Shown piece after piece: positions 33,480 through 43,675 of a stretch of 64,000 nucleotides of DNA (positions are counted from its first letter, which is position 1; the number at the start of each line of letters is the position of its first letter). The stretch is from NCBI GenBank assembly GCA_027943335.1, contig BSBK01001119.1, forward strand, positions 537,001-601,000. The letters run 5' to 3'. Under the pieces are notes generated by a model. That model was not told the DNA's origin, did not search any database, and worked only from the letters and a program-made list of their open reading frames with translations. The stretch is from Chamaecyparis obtusa. Taxonomy: Eukaryota > Streptophyta > Pinopsida > Cupressales > Cupressaceae. A program made the position numbers and the translations under genes.

Positions 33480-34480
33480 GCCGAGAAAATGATAGGTAAT
33501 CAAAATTTAATTTTCTAGCTACCTAGTGACTACAACACTTTCTCGTAATCACTGAAAAATTTGGCACTTCCTTAATAGTTTCAGAGATCTGGCGACTAAA
33601 AAGAACTTTAGTCATTTAATAACTTTTTTTCTTCTTGAGAGCTAGCGACTATAGTAAGAAATCATAGTCGCCGAATAACTTGAACTTTACCAAATTTATC
33701 TAGAGACTAGGCGACCCATTGTCATTTTAATTTTTCAATTCTGAGACTTGGCGACTATAGTCAATCTTTTAGTCACTGGAAAAATCATCTCTTTTAATTT
33801 TATCTCGAAACCTGGCGACCTCGGTAAATTAGGAGATCTAGCGACTGTAAAGAATCTCCTAGTCGTTGAAACACATTGACTTTTCAAACCTCTTCTTGAG
33901 ACTTCCCTTCTTACCCATCTGGAGATTTAGCAACCGAAGATAGAAAAACTTTGATTTATTTTCCTTGGAGATCCAGTGACTATAGTCTAGTCCTTGCAGT
34001 TGCTTATTTCCTTTCTTACTTTGTCAACCAATCAGAGAAAGACATGTCACAAAATCTGACAAATGGATAGTCATATTTTTCAACTTTTTTGTCCTTAGAG
34101 ACTCAGAGATAACTATGTTGCTAAATCGTTGACTGCTTGAAACATAACCACAAGAACTAAGAGAACACATGACCATTGAAATCGCCAGGTCACTGGATAA
34201 AAGAACTAACCACTAAATAACTTAGAGATCTGGCGACCCGCATAAAATAGACCGCCACCTTGCATTTTGAGACTTGACGATCAAAGGAGAACCTCATAAT
34301 CACTGAATACTATATCAATTCTTTATTTCTTTTAGAGATCACCCGACTGAAGGTATTTTGATCTGGAGATAAGGAAACTATAGTTGCTTTGCAAATATTT
34401 ATCATAGTAGTCGCCAGATCTCATAATAAACATCCAGAGACTTGGCAACTGAAGACAACTACGGAGTTGTGAAAAGACAA
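33480..34480. repeat. GCGAC/GTCGC motif array in E3i U3
   Basis: About ten irregular copies of GAGACxTGGCGACTATAG with a nearby inverted partner ATAGTCGCTGAA. One clear pair is GCGACTAT (33645-33652) with ATAGTCGC (33664-33671), an 8-bp stem with an 11-base loop. The 5' LTR has the same array at about 48880-50460, with many C-to-T differences. Confidence 0.7.
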
Positions 34481-34848
34481 GGAATATTATTTCATTCTAA
34501 GGAAATTGCGTGACAAAGGGTTTCAGGTAATCGCAAAACTAAAGGGAATATGCCAAACACATTGCGAGACTATGCGACTAATCGAGGAAATAAAAATGCA
34601 CATGTTTTAAGAGGCTGTTAAGTGATTTTGAAAAAGGCAACAATCGAATAGACTTGGTTAAGAAATTTTAGGGCTTTTTTGGTTTCTCAAAGACAATTAG
34701 ACCTAGCACTTAGGGTTCTTCATATTTTAACAAATTTTTCAACTTTGAGACTGAAAAATGCTGGAAACCAATTCATGAAACTCAAGGAAAACCCTCAAAA
34801 ATCAAAATTTCGAAGGCAGAAATTCAAAAACCAAGAAACCAACCAAGA

Positions 34849-34864
34849 GTGGCTCTATCTGAGG
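34849..34864 (-). promoter_or_regulatory. Plus-strand primer region of E3i (atypical polypurine tract)
   Basis: CCTCAGATAGAGCCAC on the minus strand, directly before the 3' LTR and conserved with E3 (26779-26793). Confidence 0.6.
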
Positions 34865-35014
34865 ATGTTTAAATGTAAGTTTAAGAAAGAACCACAAATC
34901 TCTAGGACAATAGACCAAAGCCAACTAACCTAAAGCAGGAAAGGAAACACACAACTTAAGGGAAACAAACCTATACAGAATCTACATGAATTTACATGTG
35001 CATAAGAACTAAAA

Positions 35015-36147
35015 TTTTTAGTTGAAAAAAGGTTTCAAGAATTGCCCATGCATTGGCAACTCAAAAATTTCTCCATCCATATTCTTCAACATGTAGGAAT
35101 CCTTTCCAAAATTTCATGGATTATGTAGGGACCAAGCCACAGTGATTCAAACTTCTTATGCTTTCCTTTATCTTCTATTCTGACATTCCACTGAAGCACT
35201 AAGTCATCTGATTAGAACTTTCTAGTAGTAGCTCTCTTATCAAATAGGTATTTCATTTTTTGTTGTAACTTAACATTATTCTTTTGACTATCTCTTCTCA
35301 TTTCATCCAATTCAGCCAATTGCATAATTCTATCTTGCATTGGCTCTGAAATATCCAACTCTTCATCTTGGATGAATCTGTATACATGAAGAAAGTTATT
35401 GATAGGTAACCTTGACTGTAATCCATACACAAGCTCAAATGGGGACTTTCTTAGTAGCTTTCTTTACTATAATTCATCTGCCCACAGAGAAAGCTTCAAT
35501 TTTGAATGCCAAGCTCTTTTATTCTTCTCCCATGTCTTCTTTAGAACTTTCAAAATGCTTTTGTTACTAGATTCAGCTTGTCCATTTGCTTGGGGGTGAT
35601 AGGGAGATGAGTAAGACATCATAATTCCATTCTCCTTGTAGAAGTCCTTGAACTCATCTAATCTAAAACACATTGCATTGTTAGTGATCAACTTAATGGG
35701 GACACCAAATCTGGTCAAAATATTGTCTAGTAAAAAATCAATCACTACTCTACTTGTTGCCTTCTTGGTAGGGATAGCTTCTATCCATTTTGTGAAATAA
35801 TTAGTTGCAACAAGTATCCAACTATGTCCACCACTAGATTTCTCAGCAAACTCTCCTATGAAGTCCATACCCCACATGGCAAATGGTGTTTCTACAATTA
35901 TTGGATTTAGCAACAATGCTCCTAAATATTTTAACTTTGAAGCAAACTTTTGACAGGCCTCGCATCTTTTAACAAATTGGAAAGAATCTTTGAATAGTGT
36001 AGGCCAAAAATAGCCAGCTCTTAAAATATTATGAGCAATGGTCTTTACAGAATAATGTCCCCCACAAATACCAGCATGCATTTCATTCAAGACTTTCTCT
36101 GCTTGATATTTGTCAAGGCAAAACAACAAAACTCCATCTCTATTTTT
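35015..36147 (-). pseudogene. int: E3i integrase, decayed
   Basis: Inserts the cDNA into the host genome. Order: zinc-binding domain (HAGICGGH ... RCEACQKF, HHCC pattern, about 36080-35940); catalytic core with first aspartate in WGMDFIGEF and glutamate in QAESSNKS; then SPFELVYGLQ, and the C-terminal LWLGPYIIHEIL (GPY/F-type motif, about 35145-35110). The second catalytic aspartate is lost: LITNNAMCF where ITDN is expected (one G-to-A change). TAG and TAA interrupt it at about 35464-35469, TAA at 35212, and a frameshift precedes the end near 35085. About 370 residues, near full length. It follows the reverse transcriptase in the same frame after a TAG at 36148 (TGG expected, as in LYWK). Confidence 0.88.
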
Positions 36148-36606
36148 CTAGTACAAATCCCCTTGTATTAATGTGTACTTCTGAGCTTGTAATCTTAAGG
36201 CTCTCTTTTGATTGTCAGTCATATGCTCTAGACATCTGGCATTCTTGATATAATAAACAATATCAGCATAATATGGTTGCATCTCAATTGTTGTTATTGT
36301 CAAATCTGATATCCCTTCACTATTAACTTGGACTAAATCCATGTTTTCCTCAATCATTAACTTAGCCATACCTAGTCCTCTTACTAGCTTGGTAATATGG
36401 ATTTCCAAGTTGAACTCTTGGATCCTAGTGATCCATTTACATCTTTTACCAGTAACCTCTGACTATGTGAGAACAACTTTTATTGCTGCATGTGGAACAT
36501 ATGCAATAACCTTAGCACACACTAGGTAGGGCCTGAAAGATTTTACAGCTTTTACCAATGCATATGCTTTATTTTCCATCATTTCATAATTCAGTTCAGC
36601 AGCCTA
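36148..36606 (-). pseudogene. E3i RNase H end and connection to integrase
   Basis: C-terminal half of the RNase H that belongs to the reverse transcriptase (AELNYEMMENKAYALVKAVKSF) and a connecting segment (WITRIQEFNLEI, ALRLQAQKYTLIQGDLY) that leads to integrase. Two TAG codons occur, at 36604 and about 36462, both where related proteins have glutamine. The N-terminal half of this RNase H, at the end of the RT block, reads FSFASFHTIVVVLLQ, lacking the usual TDAS aspartate, so this RNase H was probably degenerate before the element died. Confidence 0.75.
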
Positions 36607-37833
36607 CAAAGACTTACTAAAAAATGTGATTGGATGTTCAAAATTTTCTTCATCCTTTTGTAGTAATACAACAACAATAGTATGAAATGATGCAAAAGAG
36701 AATAATGAGAAAGGCTTGCTGTAGTTAGGAGATTTTAGTACTGGTGCCTCTTGAACAACTTCTTTGATTTTGTCAAAACCATGTTGTGCTTCAGCAGTCC
36801 ATTGGAACTTCACATCCTTCTTGAGCAACTTGACTATTGGTTTGACAATTTCAGCAAAATTGGCAATAAATCTTCTAACAAAATTAATTTTCCCCAAAAA
36901 GGATTGCACACCTTTGATATTTTGTGGAGCAGTGACCCTCTGGATGGCTTCTACCCTTTCTAGATCAATTCTTACTCCTTTCTTAGATACAATGTGCCCT
37001 AACAGTTTTCCTTCTTTGATTGCAAAGTTACACTTCTTTGGGTTTAGGGACACACCATACTCTAGAGCCTTGTTAAGTTTTTTTTCAAGATGAGAACAAT
37101 GATCTTCAGCTTTCTTTGAATAGACAGTCATGTCATCTTGGTAAACAACCATAAAAAAATCTATATACTCTTTATTTGCAACATCCATGGATCTTTGGAA
37201 TGTTGCTCCAGCATTTCTAAGACCAAAAGGCATTCTAACATACACATAAGTTCCCCAAGGAGTTCTGAAAGTAGTCTTAAACTATTCAGATTCCTTTACC
37301 AACACCTGGTTGTACCCTAAGAAACCATCCATCATAGATAGTAATTCACAACCAGTAACTTTATGTAACATTGCTTCCATATTGGGCAAAGAATAGTTGT
37401 CTTTCAGAGATGCAACATTAAGGTTTCTAAAATCCACACATAACCTAATATCACCATTTTTATTTCTATCTAGGACTAGATTAGACACCCAGGTTGAGTG
37501 CCTTATAGGTTGAATTATTCCCGCATCACTCAACTTGACCAGTTCTTGCTGCATTTTGGGAGCCAATAATGGATTAATAGGTCTCTATTTTTGTCTAAAT
37601 GGCTTAACATCTTGCTTCAATGGGATCTCATGTTGAAAAAGGTCCTCTCTATAAGCTTTCAAGTCATCATATGACCATGCAAACACATGCTTGTGTTTTC
37701 TTAACAACTTTATCAGATTGTATCTTATTTGATGATCTAACCCTTTTCCAATATAAATCATTTGAGGTGTGTTATGTGATCCCAAATTCACTTCTTCTAA
37801 ATCTTCTATCTTAGCATTACTAGTCTTTAACAT
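36607..37833 (-). pseudogene. RT: E3i reverse transcriptase, decayed
   Basis: RNA-dependent DNA polymerase. Visible motifs in order: KAYREDLFQHEIPLK (about 37640), GIIQPIRHSTWVSNLV, GDIRLCVDFRNLN (37440), SMMDGFLGYNQ (37325), MPFGLRNAGATFQRSMD (37235), the catalytic FMVVYQDDMTVYS (37150) and SLNPKKCNFAIKEGKLLGHIVSKKG (37045), then QSFLGKINFVRRF. All core motifs, including the aspartate pair in YQDD, are present. TAG codons at 37585 and 37282 interrupt a frame that is otherwise intact. Confidence 0.9.
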
Positions 37834-37902
37834 GTGATCATTCTGACTACTATATAATGCTTTCAGTTCAGTTAAGCCTTTGGGAATATGATTTGTATTT
37901 AA

Positions 37903-38553
37903 CTAGATTATCTCATTTCCCAAAACCATGTCTTTACCATCAACTTCTTCAACCAAAGTATTACAATCTATGAGTTGGTCTTCATAAGTGTCAAGGCATT
38001 GAATAAACTTTAAAATCTCATGGTCATCTTCAAAGGCTTGCCAGTTGTAAATGTTATTTGGAACAACTGGCCTAATTTTTATTTCTACTATTGATACTCC
38101 AGAAAAAGTTACATCATCTCTCTTTAGAGCAACATTAGCTAAAAAATCAGCCATAATGTTTTTAGACCTTTCAACCCAACAAATATTGAAAGCATCAAAT
38201 ATTTCAATTTGATCCCAAATAGCATGTTTATAGAGTTTTAATCTATCATTTTTGACAACATACTTGGATCTAACTTGTGCTACTACAAGCTCAGAGTCAC
38301 CATAAACTTTTAAACACTTTATCCCATGTTTTATGGCAATATTCAATCCTAAAGAAAGTGCTTCATATTCAACAGTGTTGTTTGTACATTGGAAAGTCAA
38401 TAGGAAAGAGTAATTGAATGTGGTACCTGATGGTGATATGAATAAGACTCTAGCTCCTGAGCCTTCTCTTGAACAAGCTCCATCAAAATACATTTTCCAT
38501 AATCCATTTTGTTGTTCCTTCAATTCCTCAATCAGTGGATTTGCATCTTCTTC
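37903..38553 (-). pseudogene. aRNH: E3i archaeal-type RNase H placed before RT
   Basis: RNase H that would remove the RNA strand of RNA:DNA hybrids. Taking 38523 as residue 1, the four catalytic acids are visible: D14 (WKMYFDGACS), E52 or E54 (NTVEYEAL), D76 (VYGDSELVV) and D126 (NIMADFLANVAL). This is the archaeal-type domain of Tat/Ogre elements, but it sits between protease and reverse transcriptase; the well-known order is RT-RNaseH-aRNaseH-integrase. It is in the same frame as gag-pro (separated by one TAG at 38554) and as RT (separated by a TAG at 37903). A conserved linker (RPVVPNNIYNWQAFEDD) follows the domain. Confidence 0.85.
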
Positions 38554-41466
38554 CTACTGAACAATCTTTTCCACTCTAAATTTCTCCATATCAACATCCA
38601 CACAACAATTCAAATCATCAACATTAGTTAATTCAATCATGTGTGGGGTCCTACTTTCTCTGGATACTTTGACATTATTTCCACCGATATTGAAAGTTGC
38701 AAAAGATAAATCACACTGGATACTACCTCCCATTGAAGCACTCCATTTTCTAGATAATAACATTCCATACTGAGGTGGGATATCAACCACTAAGACACTC
38801 ATAGTTAACAGCCTGTTTGGGTAAGCTACCAACCTATAAGGTAATGCTTTAATAGTACCAAAAACTGGTACTTCTCTTGAGTCCATGGCCTGACATCTTC
38901 CATGAGGTGTATCCACTTTCAATCCCAGAGACCTCATTACTTCTGCAGGCATAACAGTATTAGAAGCTCCTGAATCAATCATGCAGTTCTTTAAAAGCTT
39001 CCCATTTACTACCAAAGACAGGAAGAAAGGATCAACTGTTCCTGACATAGTGCTGACAACATTTGTATCCAAATAAATTTGAGGAATCTCAAAAATAATT
39101 TCCCCATACTGATTCTCACTTGAGTCATTTACAGAGGCAATCAATTTATCAACCTTAGTGGCACTTTGGGTATCAGTAGGAGTAACTCCATTTACCAAAC
39201 TTAAGGCTTTCTCTTTGTGTTCCTCTATTCTCATCATTTCTAGCAAAGGAACTTTGATATTAATTTGTGATAACAACTTACTCATGTCAACCAGGATATT
39301 CTTTGGGTCAACTATATCTTGTTTAATAATAGTGACTTCCTTGTTTTCTTCATGTTCAGTGAGGCCGGGATGATCTTTGTTTTGGGTTTTAACCTCCCTT
39401 TGGGAAGAAATAACAGTCTCCTCAAGGGGTTTATCCTTCACTCTATAAGTCATATTGGCGGTAGCAAAAGTGACATTTTTCTTGATCTTAGTTTTGTTGA
39501 CAACCTCAGTAGCTTTTTGTTTATCCTGAGACTGTTTCACATCCTTTTCTGATTTCTTGATGAATATACTAGTTGGCTTATGATTTGGATCACCTACCAC
39601 CCTATTTCTTAAATTATAATTACTCTTGGCTTGGGTGACCCTATCTGCCGTGATTTGTGCAATTTCTTCATCAGAAGGCCTTCTTAACACAACTGATCCA
39701 TCATCTCTCAAAGTGTTACACTGGACTTTGTCTAATTTACCATCTTCATCGTCAGAAAAGACCTGCTGATGGTAGACCTCATTCTTGACTTGGGAACTAG
39801 AAACATCTTGACCCTCATCCTCTTCAGTGGAGTCTATTTCATCATAAATATATGAAGAAGTCATGGCACATCCTCGATCATCATAAGATTCTTCCTCATC
39901 ATTATTTTCTTGTTCTCCATTTGCAGAAACACTTTGAGAAACTAAACAGTAATAAGGGTCATGAGGTGATTGACAAACAATACACCATGGAACATCATCA
40001 TTCATGTTCACTGAGTTCTTGTGTAATGGGTAAGGAGTTTTATCATTGGGTTTATCCCTTCTTTCAGGAAGCATAGGTTTTCCATCCTTCCACTGAGTGT
40101 TGTAAGGATAGTTTTGCATTCTTGGTAACTTGTTGTAGTTATTGAAAGAAGGTCTATCATTTTCTGGCATTCTATTGTTTCTATTCTCACCAAACTTCAA
40201 ATCTTTTATAGCTTTCAAAATTTGTTTCAAGCTATCTTCCTCTTTTGGTTTTGTATCAGATTTCCCTGGTTCCTTTCTGTTTGAAACTTGAGGTTTATAG
40301 TCATCCCTTCTCCCCAATTTTCCTGATATCCTCTTATTGCTTTCTATGTTAATGGCCAATTTGTAGGCTTCTGCAAGGTTCCTAGGATTTTTGTCTCTCA
40401 AAATATACCTCATCTTTGAATCAAAAATATTTAAGTAGGTGACCAAACATATTTTGTCATCCAACTTGATAAATTGTAACAATTTATGCATAGCTTTTTG
40501 AAATCGAACATTAAACTCAACAACACCCTCATTTTGATTTTTCTTGATGTTATTGAACTCATTCAACATGAAGCCTTCATTAGTCTTGTCAACATATTGT
40601 TCTTTAAAGCAATGTTTGAATTGGTCCCAAGAACCTATACTGGCATGAGGTAGATTTCTAAACCAATATCTAGAATCTTTAGTCAGAGATTGAACAAAAA
40701 GTTTCATAATTACATCATCAGGTTCTATGTTGTAATCATCTATTACATCGATGAAACTCTTCAAATGTTCCTCACAAGTGACTACATTACTTCTAGTGAA
40801 TTTTGGGAGTTTTTTCCTAATTTCATCAGGGATAGGATTAGGGTATCTGAGGATTCCATTAAAAACCCATTTCTTGTGTCTCTCATGAATAGATCCAATC
40901 TGAGATGGGCCAACACCTAAATGTGTAGATGTTTGAATATTTGAAACAATGGAAACCTTGGGGATACCTGATGAAGGGATTGTTTTGGCAGTATTCAAAA
41001 CATTTGTGCCTTGTACTAAGGAAGTGGAAACTGTATTGGTAGGTCCTGATGATTGTCTAAGAAACTCAATCTTTCTTTTCATCTCTGTTGTAGTAGCCTC
41101 TAGCTCTACCTTTTCTAATTCTTTAGCTAATAATTCCTGTTCTCTTTTGGCCTTTTCAAGGTAAGCATCCAATCTTGCTGCTTGATCTAAAGAGTTTTTG
41201 GCAGGATTTGGTTCACTAATTGAAATTCCTACAGCCTTTTGTTTACCCTTATCCTTAGGATTTCTTATTTCATGTACTTCTTGGATAATGGGTTGTTCCT
41301 TTGTTTTTTCTGATATGGGAACATAATTTATAGCTTCATAATCCAACAATTGTCTCTTCAATTGTTCAGCTCTTATCATAGCATGTCTAATCTTTTCTTC
41401 TTTCTCTTTCTCTCTATTTTGCCTTATTGCAGCTTGTTCCCAGATCTTTCTTTCTAGTTCAAACAC
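38554..41466 (-). CDS. gag-pro: E3i gag-protease polyprotein, 970 codons
   Basis: Open over 970 codons. The first start-like codon is a GTG at 41466, so the real start is uncertain and probably upstream. Residues 1-45 and 100-145 are charged and helical (coiled-coil-like). The capsid core is at about 205-380 (KLFVQSLTKDSRYWFRNLP, SIGSWDQFKHCFKEQY). A zinc knuckle CIVCQSPHDPYYC at 495-507 has C-x2-C-x3-H-x4-C spacing, one residue short of the standard knuckle. An acidic and lysine-rich linker follows, then the aspartic protease with MIDSGAS at 829-835 and the second motif MLLSRKWSASMGG at 902-914. The protein would form particles and cleave itself. This is the best-preserved coding block in the window; the terminal TAG may be a decayed CAG or a natural gag-pro/pol stop. 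Confidence 0.85.
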   Translation of the reverse strand: MFELERKIWEQAAIRQNREKEKEEKIRHAMIRAEQLKRQLLDYEAINYVPISEKTKEQPIIQEVHEIRNPKDKGKQKAVGISISEPNPAKNSLDQAARLDAYLEKAKREQELLAKELEKVELEATTTEMKRKIEFLRQSSGPTNTVSTSLVQGTNVLNTAKTIPSSGIPKVSIVSNIQTSTHLGVGPSQIGSIHERHKKWVFNGILRYPNPIPDEIRKKLPKFTRSNVVTCEEHLKSFIDVIDDYNIEPDDVIMKLFVQSLTKDSRYWFRNLPHASIGSWDQFKHCFKEQYVDKTNEGFMLNEFNNIKKNQNEGVVEFNVRFQKAMHKLLQFIKLDDKICLVTYLNIFDSKMRYILRDKNPRNLAEAYKLAINIESNKRISGKLGRRDDYKPQVSNRKEPGKSDTKPKEEDSLKQILKAIKDLKFGENRNNRMPENDRPSFNNYNKLPRMQNYPYNTQWKDGKPMLPERRDKPNDKTPYPLHKNSVNMNDDVPWCIVCQSPHDPYYCLVSQSVSANGEQENNDEEESYDDRGCAMTSSYIYDEIDSTEEDEGQDVSSSQVKNEVYHQQVFSDDEDGKLDKVQCNTLRDDGSVVLRRPSDEEIAQITADRVTQAKSNYNLRNRVVGDPNHKPTSIFIKKSEKDVKQSQDKQKATEVVNKTKIKKNVTFATANMTYRVKDKPLEETVISSQREVKTQNKDHPGLTEHEENKEVTIIKQDIVDPKNILVDMSKLLSQINIKVPLLEMMRIEEHKEKALSLVNGVTPTDTQSATKVDKLIASVNDSSENQYGEIIFEIPQIYLDTNVVSTMSGTVDPFFLSLVVNGKLLKNCMIDSGASNTVMPAEVMRSLGLKVDTPHGRCQAMDSREVPVFGTIKALPYRLVAYPNRLLTMSVLVVDIPPQYGMLLSRKWSASMGGSIQCDLSFATFNIGGNNVKVSRESRTPHMIELTNVDDLNCCVDVDMEKFRVEKIVQ

Positions 41467-41534
41467 TTCTTCAAAAATTTCTTCAAGTCTAGGAGAGTTA
41501 TTTTTGATGATATTTTTTGGGCAAGGACTTCCTC

Positions 41535-41855
41535 CTAGTGGTTATCGGGCACTTGGTGGCCCTGATGTAAGGAGGAACCAAGGGGAAAAGAAGGAACAAA
41601 GTCTTGTCTATTCCTACTTTGGCTTCTAGACCTTCTAGTATTTCCAAGGAATCCTCTTCTGTGAGGTTGTGTTCTCCCTCCATCCTTTTCAGAGGGTGAA
41701 TAATAATCATCATACTGATTTACACCCAAATCAACCACTTCCTCATATTCTAATGTATTTCCTTCTTGATTTTCTTGAACTGGATCCTCTGTCCTCACAT
41801 TTCCCTTTTGTTTCCATGTGAAAGACATGTCATTGTTATTTATCTCCCTCCTCAT
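41535..41855 (-). CDS. E3i possible N-terminal gag segment
   Basis: A 106-codon ORF starting with ATG at 41855, just before gag-pro but in another frame. Basic with an RRSRSQSRNR run. It may be the original N-terminus of gag shifted out of frame, or a short separate protein. Weakly supported. Confidence 0.35.
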   Translation of the reverse strand: MRREINNNDMSFTWKQKGNVRTEDPVQENQEGNTLEYEEVVDLGVNQYDDYYSPSEKDGGRTQPHRRGFLGNTRRSRSQSRNRQDFVPSFPLGSSLHQGHQVPDNH

Positions 41856-42197
41856 TTGAATACACCTTGAGGTGGTTGGAAGTTCTCCTTCTAAATTTTC
41901 TTCTGGATGTTCTTTTCTCTAGGACCTTGTATTTCTATGGCTCATTGTGAAATAGGGGGTCTCTTATAGAGCACTGGCACAAAGATTTTGTAGAGAGTCA
42001 CCACCCAATTTGGTTGGGGATTTGGAGATATTATCCTTGGGAGAGTATATAAGCAAAACTCTAAAGGGAAAAGATATATAGAGAGATAAAGGGACAACTC
42101 TGATCTTCAATGGTGACTAACTGGTATGAAATAAGCAGGCCAGGAGTCAAACTCAACTTGAAACCTATGTTACTTATGACTTTGTAAAAGATTTTAA
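41856..42197 (-). other. E3i leader
   Basis: About 340 bp between the primer site and the first gag-side ORF; no gene seen. Confidence 0.5.
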
Positions 42198-42215
42198 TCC
42201 CCATCAGAGTCACTA
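42198..42215 (-). promoter_or_regulatory. Primer binding site of E3i, tRNA-Arg type, mutated
   Basis: TAGTGACTCTGATGGGGA on the minus strand, 3 bases from the 5' LTR. Plant tRNA-Arg, as I remember it, would call for TGGCGACTCCGCTGGGGA; the four differences include TGG to TAG and a CG to TG change. E3 has a closer match at the same position, which supports the call. Confidence 0.7.
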
Positions 42216-43229
42216 GTTTGTTAGGGATTTTTCTTGTATGAATCACAGTGCTTGAATAACTATTTGAACACTATGCCTCCCAATACTGATTTAGACAAAA
42301 GAAACACCTAATTGCTGAGGATTAGATAAGATCCTCCTTCATTTTTGAGCTCCACATACTCAGGTAGGTTTTACCTTTGAATAATTACTAATTACACAGT
42401 ATATATGAAAGTGGACACTAATTTTCTATTGACCTTTAATTGAACCAAATTACAAAATACTTTGCAGATGACCAAAATCAACCGAATGCAAAGCTTAACT
42501 AAATAGACCAAGGCTATAAAAATAGAAAAAATCAGTGAGACAAGGATTCTCATCCTTCTTCCTTTTAAGGAGGGGCAACCAAGTGTTTCACTCTTCAAGG
42601 AATCAATCAAATATGAACTATATCACTTCGATACAATTCCTTCAAAACATACAAATGATTCTTAAAAGTAAAAGTACTGGTAATAAGATAAAATTTAATG
42701 CTTTAAAGACTATGAAATATAATTTATAAGAAACAAACACTAAACTAGTGCCTAATCCAATGGGCAAAAGAGTTTAAATGCAAAGCCACAAGGTTATCTT
42801 AAAAGAAATAAAATAGTATGCCTTGCAAACAATCTGCAATCTGAATAGAATACCTTACAAACTATTCTGTCAATCTAATATTAATACCATCAAAATCTCT
42901 ACACATAAGTTTACTCTCTGCAATTGATAACAAGGATTTTAATTCTTTCCTTGAGAGAAACTCATAATTAATTAAAGAAGTTGCTTAACAACTAGTATAT
43001 TTTAGATGTCTTACAAATAAAACATACAAGAGCAAACATAAAAGTAAAGAGACAATAATAATAGAAGACATAAATTGCAGTGTATTTGTATTAAAATAGA
43101 CCTGTAAATTACATATAAAAACTCATGCTCCGAAGCTCAGACACAAAATTTAGAAGTCTGCTCTGTAGCAATTGTACTCAGTTTTTTTTATTATCTTTCC
43201 AACTCCCTTCTCAAAATGAGGTTACAACC

Positions 43230-43237
43230 TATATATA
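43230..43237 (-). promoter_or_regulatory. TATA-like box, E3i 5' LTR
   Basis: TATATATA, minus strand, matching the site at 29426-29433 in the 3' LTR. Confidence 0.5.
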
Positions 43238-43675
43238 CAGCTCAACCATCTTGGAATTCTCTTATCAATGAGAATGCAACAAGCTTCAGATGGTTGGAGC
43301 CCTAAACCTAAAAAAGCATATAAGACAAAATACAAGAAATGCTCTTAGGCGGTGGAAAGACAAAAATATCTTGGACTATTATGCTCCTGGCTCATTGATC
43401 ACTGACACCTTTGTCTGTCGGTATTCATGATAGCTTCTTTGAGTTGTTGTGAGATATGGTGACTACCATTTCAACTAACTTACACCATTCTATTTGATAG
43501 CTTATTATCCCTGTGCTCTGAGGTCAGGTGTCAGGTACTCCAGGTGTCCTCTTTATTCATCATCCAGGATATCAAAGTCAACTATAGTAGATTTTATCTT
43601 CTTGGGCCTTGTGAGCTCATCCCATGTAGTTATCTCTTCCTTTGTTGGTCATTTATAACTCTGAATATGCTATAG

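Larger units (their letters stand above)
28414..34848 (-). mobile_element. E3i 3' LTR, 6.4 kb, ORF-bearing
   Basis: The outer end (28414) abuts the target duplication and the inner end (34848) abuts the pre-LTR motif that follows integrase, so the whole 6435 bp is LTR. Its first base pairs on the minus strand read TCTTGGTTGG against TGTTGGTTGG in the 5' LTR. It contains the U3 motif array (33480-34480), the LTR ORF (29872-33452) and a TATA-like site (29426-29433). It is about 93 percent identical to the 5' LTR in the stretch I compared and lacks the 1.6 kb duplication and a further 0.46 kb segment found there. Confidence 0.9.
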
